From: JBDHAC01 sp039588215
GTDB lineage: Bacteria; Gemmatimonadota; Gemmatimonadetes; Palauibacterales; Palauibacteraceae
DNA: 64,000 nucleotides
Direction of reading: 5' to 3'
Assembly: GCA_039588215.1 (NCBI GenBank)
Contig: JBDHAD010000034.1
Span: 6,964 to 70,963, forward strand
In this document: piece after piece, positions 34,725 to 42,235 of the stretch
Layout of the letters: the number at the start of each line of letters is the position of its first letter
Numbering within the stretch: the first letter of the stretch is position 1
Notes under the pieces: generated by a model
The model's input: only the letters and a program-made list of their open reading frames with translations
Told to the model about the DNA's origin: nothing
Databases searched by the model: none
Position numbers and translations under genes: made by a program

Positions 34725-37088
34725 ATGAGCGTAGACCGACGAGAGTTTTTGTGGGCGATGGGCGCCGCCGGCGCCGGACTGGCCATGCAGGGATTGCCGA
34801 GCGTCTTTTGGACGACCGATCAGACGCCCGATCCCGGCTGGGCGCCCGGCCTCGAGGACCACCTCAACTCCTCGTGTCTGGTCTGCCCCGCGCGCTGCGG
34901 GATCCGGGGCCGCGTGGTGGACGGGCGGCTCGTCAGGATTTCCGGTAACCCTCTGCACCCGATGAGCCGCGGAGGTGTGTGTCCACGTGGGATCGCTGGC
35001 GTGCAAATGCTTTATCACCCGGAGCGACTCGCCTCGCCGATCGCGCGCGTGGGCGCGCGCGGGGGCGACGAGTGGCGGGCGATCACCCAAGAAGAAGCGA
35101 TCGCGCTCATCGTCGAGCGCTTGGGAGCTCTCCGGACGGAAGGTCGGCCGGAAGGGCTGGCGCTCCTCGCCGGCTACTGCGCGGGCAGCGTGCAGGATTC
35201 GTGGAGCCATTTCCTGCAAGCGTTCGGGTCGCCGAACTACGTGCCGGATGATTATCCCGACGCGACGGACTCGCTCATGGGGCTCGTGCACGGGATCGCA
35301 CAGCGACCCAGCTACGACCTCGCGAGGGCGTCGCTGGTGCTCTCGTTCGGAACTCCGTTGTTCGAATCGTGGTGGTCGCCGCTGCAGGCGTTCACGGCGT
35401 TCTCCGACCCACAAGAACCGGAGGGGCCGCGACCGCGATTCGTCCAGGTCGATACGCGCTTCTCGCGCACTGCCGCCCGATCCCAAGAATGGGTCGGGAT
35501 CCGTCCCGGCACACATGCGGTCCTAGCGCTCGGCATCGCGTACGTGCTGATCCGAGATCAGCTGTTCGACGTCGACTTCGTCTCGGAGCGGGTGACGGGA
35601 TTCGAGGACTACACGGGTCGAGACGGGCAGGTTCGAGAGGGATACCGCTCGATCGTCTCGCGCAATTACCGAACCGAAGAAGTCTCGGCGATCACCGGCG
35701 TGCCCGTGGAGCGGATCGCCGCTCTGGCTCGGGCGATCGCGGAGAACACGCCGGCGATCGCGGTGTGTGGCGCGGACGTGACCCTGGCGCCCAACGGATT
35801 GTTGGCCGGCCTGGCGGTTCACAGCTTGAACGTCCTCGTCGGGAGTCTCAACCGCCCCGGCGGGGTTCTCTTCCGCGAGGACACGCCGCTGGCGCCGCTG
35901 GCGCCGCTCGTGCGGGACGAAACGTCCCGCGTAGGTCTGGAATCCGAGCCCGTCGGACAGGCGAGGCCGGCATTCGGACGGGGCGATCCGGCTCGGGACT
36001 TCGCCACGGCCGTCGCGGAGAGCGAGAGCACGGCGATAGAGGCCCTGCTCCTCTACTACGCCAACCCGTTGGCTTCGTCGACGCATCCCGAAGTCTGGTC
36101 GGCGGCCCTCGAGAAGATCCCCTTCGTGGTCAGCTTCTCGCCGTTCCTGGACGAAACGGCGCGGCATGCCGACCTCGTGCTTCCCGATCTGCTTCCGTAC
36201 GAGCGCTGGCAGGATGCTCCGACGCCCTCGTCGTATCCATACCCCGTTTGGGGCGTCTCACGGCCCCTGGTCGAGCCACACGGGGGAGGGCTCCATACCG
36301 GTGAAGCGGTCCTGGCGGTTTCCAGGGGCCTGGGCGGCGGCGTCGCCGAGAGCCTCCCGTACGAGAACTTCGAGACACTTCTCAAGGCGCGGGCGCGCGG
36401 GCTGTTCGAGGCCCAGCACGGCATGCTTCTCGGAAGCGACTTCGAGCAGCGTCATCACCGCCAGATGGAGGAGCGTGGCTGGTGGCTGGCCGAGCACGCG
36501 GAGTTCGACCCGTTTTGGAGCGATCTCGTCGAGCGGGGCGGGTGGATGGATCCGCACTACGACCACACCGACCCGGCCCGGTTCTCCGAAACGACCAGTG
36601 GCCGCATCGAGCTCTTGCCCCCCGCGTTGCTCGAAGCGCTCGACTCGGAGGGCCGCGGCCGGAGACCCTACCTCGAGACCACGATCGGCTACGAGGGCGA
36701 TGAGGAGGAGTTCCCGCTTCGTCTCGTCCCGTATCGTGTGTCGACGCTCGCTTCGGGCACGCTCGGCCTCGAGCGCTGGATGGCGGAGGTACCGGGACTG
36801 TTCCCGGAAATCCACTGGGATCCATGGATCGAGATCAACCCGGAGACCGCACACTCGTTGGGGCTCGGCGACCGCACGATGGTGTGGGTGGTGTCCTCGC
36901 GCGCCAGGTATCGTGCCCGCCTGAGGGTGTTCCCCGGCACCGCGCCCGACAACGTGGGCGCGCCGTACGGGTTGCGACACCCCGACGGGGAACTCGCGAG
37001 CCCCCTCCAGATACTCGTAGGCTCGGCTGACCCGCTGACGGGGTTGCCGAGCTGGCATTCCACCCGAGTCCGCCTCGAACGGGCGTAG
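34725..37088 (+). CDS. TAT-exported molybdopterin oxidoreductase catalytic subunit (CISM family)
   Basis: A 787-residue DMSO-reductase-family protein. The N-terminus is a TAT signal (VDRREFLWAMGAAGAGLA). Cys at 51, 54, 58 and 86 (SSCLVCPARC...GGVCPRG) make the N-terminal 4Fe-4S site, unlike ActB in this window. Molybdopterin-binding segments follow (for example LVLSFGTPLFESWW, LLLYYANPLASSTHP, SFSPFLDETARHADLVLPD), and the C-terminal dinucleotide-binding domain includes EINPETAHSLGLGDRTMVWV. I could not assign the Mo ligand. In context it is the M subunit of a quinone-linked complex with Fe-S and NrfD partners. The substrate is unknown, and it may not carry Mo chemistry at all. Confidence 0.88.
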   Translation: MSVDRREFLWAMGAAGAGLAMQGLPSVFWTTDQTPDPGWAPGLEDHLNSSCLVCPARCGIRGRVVDGRLVRISGNPLHPMSRGGVCPRGIAGVQMLYHPERLASPIARVGARGGDEWRAITQEEAIALIVERLGALRTEGRPEGLALLAGYCAGSVQDSWSHFLQAFGSPNYVPDDYPDATDSLMGLVHGIAQRPSYDLARASLVLSFGTPLFESWWSPLQAFTAFSDPQEPEGPRPRFVQVDTRFSRTAARSQEWVGIRPGTHAVLALGIAYVLIRDQLFDVDFVSERVTGFEDYTGRDGQVREGYRSIVSRNYRTEEVSAITGVPVERIAALARAIAENTPAIAVCGADVTLAPNGLLAGLAVHSLNVLVGSLNRPGGVLFREDTPLAPLAPLVRDETSRVGLESEPVGQARPAFGRGDPARDFATAVAESESTAIEALLLYYANPLASSTHPEVWSAALEKIPFVVSFSPFLDETARHADLVLPDLLPYERWQDAPTPSSYPYPVWGVSRPLVEPHGGGLHTGEAVLAVSRGLGGGVAESLPYENFETLLKARARGLFEAQHGMLLGSDFEQRHHRQMEERGWWLAEHAEFDPFWSDLVERGGWMDPHYDHTDPARFSETTSGRIELLPPALLEALDSEGRGRRPYLETTIGYEGDEEEFPLRLVPYRVSTLASGTLGLERWMAEVPGLFPEIHWDPWIEINPETAHSLGLGDRTMVWVVSSRARYRARLRVFPGTAPDNVGAPYGLRHPDGELASPLQILVGSADPLTGLPSWHSTRVRLERA

Positions 37089-37100
37089 GGGGCGCGCACG

Positions 37101-37784
37101 ATGCCACGCTGGGGGATGGTGATCGACCTCGATCGTTGCACGGGGTGCGCCGCGTGCGAGCTGGCGTGCAAGAGCGAGAACAACATCCCCACCGTCAGCC
37201 CCGAAGAGGCCGAGGCGGGGCGCGCCATGGCCTGGATGAAGGTCCAGGTGGAGATCGAGGGGGAGTTCCCCGACACCTCCATGAACTTCTTCCCCCGCCC
37301 CTGCATGCATTGCGACAACCCGCCGTGCATCCGGGTGTGCCCGGTCGTGGCGACCTACATCGATGACGAGGGAATCGTGGGACAGATCTACCCGCGCTGC
37401 ATCGGTTGTCGCTACTGCGCCAACGCCTGCCCCTACACGGTGAAGTACTTCAACTGGTACGGACCGGAATGGAGCGAGTCGGAGCGGCGGCACCTGAATC
37501 CTGACGTCTCCGAGCGACCCAAAGGGGTCATCGAAAAGTGCACCTTCTGCCACCACCGACTGCAGAAGGCGAGGGAGGATGCGCAGGCGGAGGGACGGGA
37601 TCTCAGGGAGGAGGACTATCAACCGGCGTGCGCCGAGGTGTGCCCCACCGGCGCCATCCTGTTCGGCGACCTCGAGAACCCGAACCACCGAGTGGCGGAG
37701 CTCAAGGAAGATCCACGAGCGACCCGATTGCTGGAGGACCTGGGGACGGAGCCGAAGGTCTACTACCTGAGGACGAGAGAGTAG
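37101..37784 (+). CDS. Four-cluster ferredoxin-type Fe-S subunit (NrfC/PsrB-like)
   Basis: A 227-residue protein without its own signal, probably exported with the TAT subunit. Four Cys groups are arranged as in NrfC/PsrB: CTGCAACELACKSENN, CMHCDNPPCIRVCP, CIGCRYCANACPYTVKYFNWYG and CTFC...CAEVCPTG, for four 4Fe-4S clusters. It would wire the molybdopterin subunit to the membrane subunit. It is 12 nt after the M subunit gene and 1 nt before the NrfD gene. Confidence 0.92.
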   Translation: MPRWGMVIDLDRCTGCAACELACKSENNIPTVSPEEAEAGRAMAWMKVQVEIEGEFPDTSMNFFPRPCMHCDNPPCIRVCPVVATYIDDEGIVGQIYPRCIGCRYCANACPYTVKYFNWYGPEWSESERRHLNPDVSERPKGVIEKCTFCHHRLQKAREDAQAEGRDLREEDYQPACAEVCPTGAILFGDLENPNHRVAELKEDPRATRLLEDLGTEPKVYYLRTRE

Positions 37785-37785
37785 C

Positions 37786-39483
37786 ATGTCGCCCGAAGCG
37801 CGGGCCAAGCTGGCGACGATGAGCGAAGACGAGCGCGCGCTCCTCAAACCGCTCCTCGAGACGTCGCGGACCTTTTACGTGGTGGCGTCGTTCCTGGGCT
37901 TTATCGTGCTTTGGGGGCTCTTCGCCTACTATCTGCAGGTCCGGCACGGGCTCGGCCGCACGGGGCTGAATCGGCCCGAGTATTGGGGCATCTACATCAT
38001 CTGCTTCGTCTTCTTCATCGGGATCAGCCACGCGGGGACCCTCATCTCGGCGATCCTTCGAGTCAGCAAGGCGGAGTGGCGGCGGTCGATCACGCGCTCG
38101 GCCGAGCTGATCACGGTTCTGGTCATCGGATTCGGCGCCATCCAGCCGATCGTCGACCTCGGGCGACCCGACCGGGCGTTGAACATCATTTTCAACGCGC
38201 AGCTGCGCTCGCCACTCCTGTGGGACGTCATCAGCATCGGGCTGTACTTCACCGCCTGCACGATCTATCTGTATGTCCCGATGCTGCCGGATCTGGCGCG
38301 CATCCGTGACCTCAAGATCAAGGCGCCGCGCTTCTACGGATTCCTCGCCGGCGGGTACCAGCACACACCCTCACAGCGAGCCACCCTGGAGCGGGTCATC
38401 GGTATCCTGTCGATCGTAGTGATCCCGATAGCCATCTCCGTGCATACCGTCATCGGGTGGATCTTCGCCATGACGCTGCGGCCGATGTGGCACAGCACGA
38501 TCTTCGGCCCGTACTTCGTCATGGGAGCGATCTACTCCGGGATCGCCGCGATCCTGGTCGCGATGGTGATACTGAGGCGGGTGTACCATCTGCAGGACTA
38601 CTTCAAGCCCGTACACTTCGACTATCTGGGGCGTCTGCTCCTCGTGTTCAGCCTGTTGTGGTTCTACTTCACGTTCGCCGAGTATCTCACCGTCTTCTAC
38701 GGCGCGGAGCCGGCGGAGATGCGGACTTTCTGGGCCAAGGTCACCGGGCCCTTCGCGTTGCCGTTCTGGACCATGGTGATGGGGTGTTTCTTCGTCCCGC
38801 TGTTCCTCATGTCACGGCGATCGACACGCACGCCGAAAGGTACGATGATCGCGGGTATCGCCGTACTGATCGGCATGTGGCTCGAGCGGTTCAACATCGT
38901 CGTACCGACATCCGTGAATCCGATCTGGGAGTTCGAGTCACTGGGACGCTACCTCCCGTCCTGGATCGAGATCTCGATCATGTCCGCGACCTTCGCCGGG
39001 TTCGTGCTGCTGTACATGATCGCGACTAAGTTCGTCCCGATCGTCTCCATATGGGAGATGGAGGAGGGGCGGAAGGAGTCGGTGACCTCGACCTCCGAGC
39101 GCGTCTGGACCTACTTGCCTCAGCCAAAGGGCGCCGAGCAGATCCTCCGCATTCTCGGTCATCTCGCGACCGTCGATTTGGCGGTCCAGGAGCAGGAGAT
39201 CGAGCTGATCCACGGGTTCGCCCGTAGGTGGAATATCCCAGCTCCGGAGCTGAGCCCGGGAGCCGTCACCGGAGAGAACAGCCTGCCGAAGCTGCGCGAG
39301 GCGGTGCAGGATTACTTGGAGTACGAGCCGTCACCCAACCAGGCGACTCAGCTTCTCGAGGTCCTCAAGATGCTCGTCCGGGCGGACGAGCAGGTGACCC
39401 GCGAGGAGGAGAAGGTACTGCTAGAGATCACGCACCTCATCGGCGAGTACCTGAAGACCGCTCCGTCTGGTGCAGCCGCTTAG
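37786..39483 (+). CDS. NrfD-like membrane subunit with C-terminal TerB-like extension
   Basis: A 565-residue protein. Residues 1-420 form an NrfD/ActC-like membrane domain with about ten helices (GIYIICFVFFIGISHAGTLISAIL, GMWLERFNIVVPTSV, VLLYMIATKFVPIVSIWEM). After the point where ActC normally ends comes a soluble helical tail of about 145 residues. It includes TVDLAVQEQEIELIHGFARRW and LLEVLKMLVRADEQVTREEEKVLLEITHL, a pattern like the TerB fold (helical, acidic, ADxxVTxEE). TerB-like tails on NrfD proteins are not something I know as standard. The role may be docking or sensing. The start ATG is 1 nt after the Fe-S gene stop. Confidence 0.87.
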   Translation: MSPEARAKLATMSEDERALLKPLLETSRTFYVVASFLGFIVLWGLFAYYLQVRHGLGRTGLNRPEYWGIYIICFVFFIGISHAGTLISAILRVSKAEWRRSITRSAELITVLVIGFGAIQPIVDLGRPDRALNIIFNAQLRSPLLWDVISIGLYFTACTIYLYVPMLPDLARIRDLKIKAPRFYGFLAGGYQHTPSQRATLERVIGILSIVVIPIAISVHTVIGWIFAMTLRPMWHSTIFGPYFVMGAIYSGIAAILVAMVILRRVYHLQDYFKPVHFDYLGRLLLVFSLLWFYFTFAEYLTVFYGAEPAEMRTFWAKVTGPFALPFWTMVMGCFFVPLFLMSRRSTRTPKGTMIAGIAVLIGMWLERFNIVVPTSVNPIWEFESLGRYLPSWIEISIMSATFAGFVLLYMIATKFVPIVSIWEMEEGRKESVTSTSERVWTYLPQPKGAEQILRILGHLATVDLAVQEQEIELIHGFARRWNIPAPELSPGAVTGENSLPKLREAVQDYLEYEPSPNQATQLLEVLKMLVRADEQVTREEEKVLLEITHLIGEYLKTAPSGAAA

Positions 39484-39514
39484 AATCCTCCGTAATGACC
39501 GCGGGACGGGAGCC

Positions 39515-40774
39515 ATGATGTCACACCGACGGTACACGTACCTGAAGCTGATTTGGGTGACGGCGGCGGTCACGACCTCGGCGCTTATCGTCGCGCCCGA
39601 CACCCAGGCCCAAACGGATAACGCCATCCCCGGTGACCCCGTCGCCGGCCGACGATTCTTCGTGGAGCACGACTGCGTGCGGTGCCACTCGATCTGGGGA
39701 AACGGCGGCACTTTGGGTCCCGATTTCGCCACCCTCGGTACGGGACGGAGCCTCCAGCAGCTCGCCGGGCTGTTCTGGAACCACACGCCGCGAATGATCG
39801 AGACCGTCCGGGGGCGCGGCTTCGAGTGGCCCCAGTTCAGCGAAGAGGAGTTGGCCGATATCATCAGCTATGTCTACTACGTGAAGCTGTTCGACGAACC
39901 GGGCGACTTCGATCTCGGCGAGCGGTGGTTCCAGGAGAAACGTTGTTCAGCGTGTCACTCGGTCGGGGGCGTAGGTGGTCGCTCGGGCGGTGCGCTCGAT
40001 CAGTACGCGCGTTACATCGCACCGGTCGCGCTGGCGCAAGGGATGTGGAACCACGGTCCCGCCATGCAATCGCTGCAGATGACGAGCGGGATTGCGATGC
40101 CGACGTTTCTTGGGCGAGAGATCGCGGACCTGCAGGCGTATATCCGCGGAGCTTCGACGCTGCGGGATCGAGAAGTAGCTCTCCTCCCGCCCCCCAATCC
40201 GAATCAGGGACGGCAGCTGTTCTCGACCAAGGGCTGCAGCGCCTGTCACGGGCGCCGCGGCAACGGCACCTCGTTTGGCCCCGATCTGCGCGAGGCCACC
40301 CAGCACATGCGGGTATCGGAAATCGCAGGCCGTCTGTGGAACCACTCGGCACGGATGGTGTCTGCCGTGCGCAGCCGGGGCATCGAATTCCCCCGTTTCG
40401 AAGGAACGGAAATGGCGGACATCATCGCCTTCCTGTACTACCTCCGGTTCTACGATACGGAGGGGGACTCGCGAAGGGGTGCTGAGGTGTTCGTGCAGAA
40501 GGGCTGCGCGGTATGCCACGCCCGTGACGGAGAAGCGACGGTCGGACCCGACCTGGCTGGCACACAGTCGGTCCTCACGCCGCTCGGTCTCGCCACGGCC
40601 ATGTGGAATCACGCACCAGCCATGTACGACCTCGCGCAGGTTCAGCATACGGAGTGGCCCGTATTCGAGGGGAATGAGATGCGGGACCTTTCCGCCTACC
40701 TGCACGATGTGGCAACCGCACGGGTAGCAGGCACGGGGAGCGAGCCCGAGCCGGACGACGGGAGCGACCGCTAG
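39515..40774 (+). CDS. Secreted tetraheme cytochrome c made of four tandem class I-like domains
   Basis: Start at ATG 39515 (or 39518) after a GGGAG-type site; signal peptide ends APDTQAQ. Four repeats of about 95-110 residues each contain one heme site (CVRCH, CSACH, CSACH, CAVCH). Repeats 1, 3 and 4 share a conserved tail of the form LFWNHTPRM...RGFEWPQFSEEELADIISYVYY; repeat 2 has a GMWNHGPAM version. The Met in the WNHxxxM motif could be the axial ligand. It is 31 nt downstream of the NrfD gene and likely the periplasmic electron carrier for that complex. Its stop overlaps the stop of the convergent diheme cytochrome gene. Confidence 0.86.
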   Translation: MMSHRRYTYLKLIWVTAAVTTSALIVAPDTQAQTDNAIPGDPVAGRRFFVEHDCVRCHSIWGNGGTLGPDFATLGTGRSLQQLAGLFWNHTPRMIETVRGRGFEWPQFSEEELADIISYVYYVKLFDEPGDFDLGERWFQEKRCSACHSVGGVGGRSGGALDQYARYIAPVALAQGMWNHGPAMQSLQMTSGIAMPTFLGREIADLQAYIRGASTLRDREVALLPPPNPNQGRQLFSTKGCSACHGRRGNGTSFGPDLREATQHMRVSEIAGRLWNHSARMVSAVRSRGIEFPRFEGTEMADIIAFLYYLRFYDTEGDSRRGAEVFVQKGCAVCHARDGEATVGPDLAGTQSVLTPLGLATAMWNHAPAMYDLAQVQHTEWPVFEGNEMRDLSAYLHDVATARVAGTGSEPEPDDGSDR

Positions 40775-41559
40775 CGTCCGCTGGCCGTCGCCCCGGCAGC
40801 CCGCGCTTGCAGATACTCGATGATCGCGTCCGCCTCCTCGGTCGTGAGGGGCGTCACATCCATCAGGGGCATGTTCGCCTGCATCCGTCGGACGAGGTCG
40901 GCCCAGCCCGCGGCCGTATGCGCGGTCGCGGAAGGGAGCTCGTGGCAGGTCGAGCACTTCTGGACCACGAGCTCGGAACCCGGGCCCGTGTACTGACCCG
41001 GTTCCGCGGCCGGCATTGCGTTGCGTTCCAGATAGGCGATCAACGAGTCGACGTCCGAGGGCTGCGGGAGCGCGGCCGTGCCCAGCCCGGCGATCAGGAT
41101 CTCACCCAGGAGACCCTCGGTCACGGGCCCGCCCAGCCGGTCAGCGAGCGTCTCCGCCCGCATCAACATCCGACGCGTCAGGAGGGGCCACTCGGCCGCG
41201 GTGTGCATCTGGGGATCCGGAAGCCAGTGACATTGAGTGCAATACGCCTGCAGGAGCGCCGGGCCGCGCGTGTTCGGCTCGGGGAGATTCTCCCGCTGGA
41301 AGCTCGTCAGAGGCAGCCCGGCACCCACCGAGCTGATCATCCGCCACCTCTGCGAACGCGTCATGGCCGCGGTCGGGATACCCCCGAGCTCGGAGAAGAC
41401 GCTGTCCAGCATGGCGACCGTGTGCTCGGCATCGGTGACTGGCTGGCCATCCACACAACCCACGGCGAAAACGCCGAGGGTGGCGCAAACCAGGGCTGAC
41501 CGACCGCCGCTCAACCAGCGGCCGCCGCTCGTGGGTGTTCTAGTCGCAGACGAGTTCAT
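40771..41559 (-). CDS. Diheme cytochrome c lipoprotein
   Basis: Start at the ATG giving MNSSATRTPTSGG, 8 nt after a GGAAGGGAGAG site; an upstream in-frame start is weaker. The signal segment ends LGVFAVGCVDGQ (lipobox). Two heme sites, CTQCHWLPDP and CSTCHELPSATAHTAAGW, share a repeated following motif HTAAEW/HTAAGW with LLTRRM/LVRRM, so the protein is an internal duplication. It is 262 residues long and convergent with the tetraheme gene, and the two stops share the palindrome CTAG. It is a likely partner or sink of the respiratory cluster. Confidence 0.85.
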   Translation of the reverse strand: MNSSATRTPTSGGRWLSGGRSALVCATLGVFAVGCVDGQPVTDAEHTVAMLDSVFSELGGIPTAAMTRSQRWRMISSVGAGLPLTSFQRENLPEPNTRGPALLQAYCTQCHWLPDPQMHTAAEWPLLTRRMLMRAETLADRLGGPVTEGLLGEILIAGLGTAALPQPSDVDSLIAYLERNAMPAAEPGQYTGPGSELVVQKCSTCHELPSATAHTAAGWADLVRRMQANMPLMDVTPLTTEEADAIIEYLQARAAGATASGR

Positions 41560-41846
41560 CGCTCTCCCTTCCGTAGCCTCACCCGGCCGGGACCCCAATT
41601 TACAGGCACGCGGCGCGGTAAAATCCGTCTCGCAGAACGGACGATGAGGAATCTCTCAGGATCCCGCAAATGCCCCGGCGCGGAATCGGCACGTGCGGAT
41701 CGGCGGACGGGGGCTTGCACCGGTGCTCAACTTCGGTCTAGTGTACAATCGATGTACTCATTCGTGCAGTTCTCCATCCATCGTTTCATCCACGCCGCCC
41801 GCGTCCGCGAGTGGCTTCCGGCATCACCCGCCGGCATGAGGGCCTC

Positions 41847-42143
41847 ATGACCACTGATATTACCGAAGACTACCAGCATCTCATCGAGCGCACCGAAGCT
41901 ACGGTCGAGAAGTTTCGCGAACACGCGGGAGAGCTGAAGGAAATGCTCGGACAGGCGCGCGCCGGGCGGAAGGTTCAGATCCTCGCGATGATCGACCGGC
42001 TGGAGAAGAAGTATGACGGCGCCAAGGAGCGCCTCGCCGCCTTGACGCCGGACAGTCCGCTGGAAGAAATCGGGCAGATGCACCAGCAGATCGTCTCGGA
42101 GCTGTCAGACATGAAACGGACGATCGAACACCGGATTCGCTAG
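41847..42143 (+). CDS. Small coiled-coil protein
   Basis: A 98-residue, charged, helical protein (LIERTEATVEKFREHAGELKEML, then IDRLEKKYDGAKERLAAL, then IVSELSDMKRTIEHRIR) with heptad-like spacing and no signal peptide or membrane segment. I recognise no family. It stands alone between a divergent cytochrome gene and the convergent sucA. The ATG at 41847 is preferred over an upstream GTG because the upstream stretch is not helical or conserved-looking. Confidence 0.6.
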   Translation: MTTDITEDYQHLIERTEATVEKFREHAGELKEMLGQARAGRKVQILAMIDRLEKKYDGAKERLAALTPDSPLEEIGQMHQQIVSELSDMKRTIEHRIR

Positions 42144-42235
42144 CCGGAAGAGCCCCTCAATCCGTTCGATCTCGTCCCCGGTGTCGCGGGTACCGGGGAC
42201 CCGCCGGTCCGCTCGGTCGCCGGCCGCCTAACATC

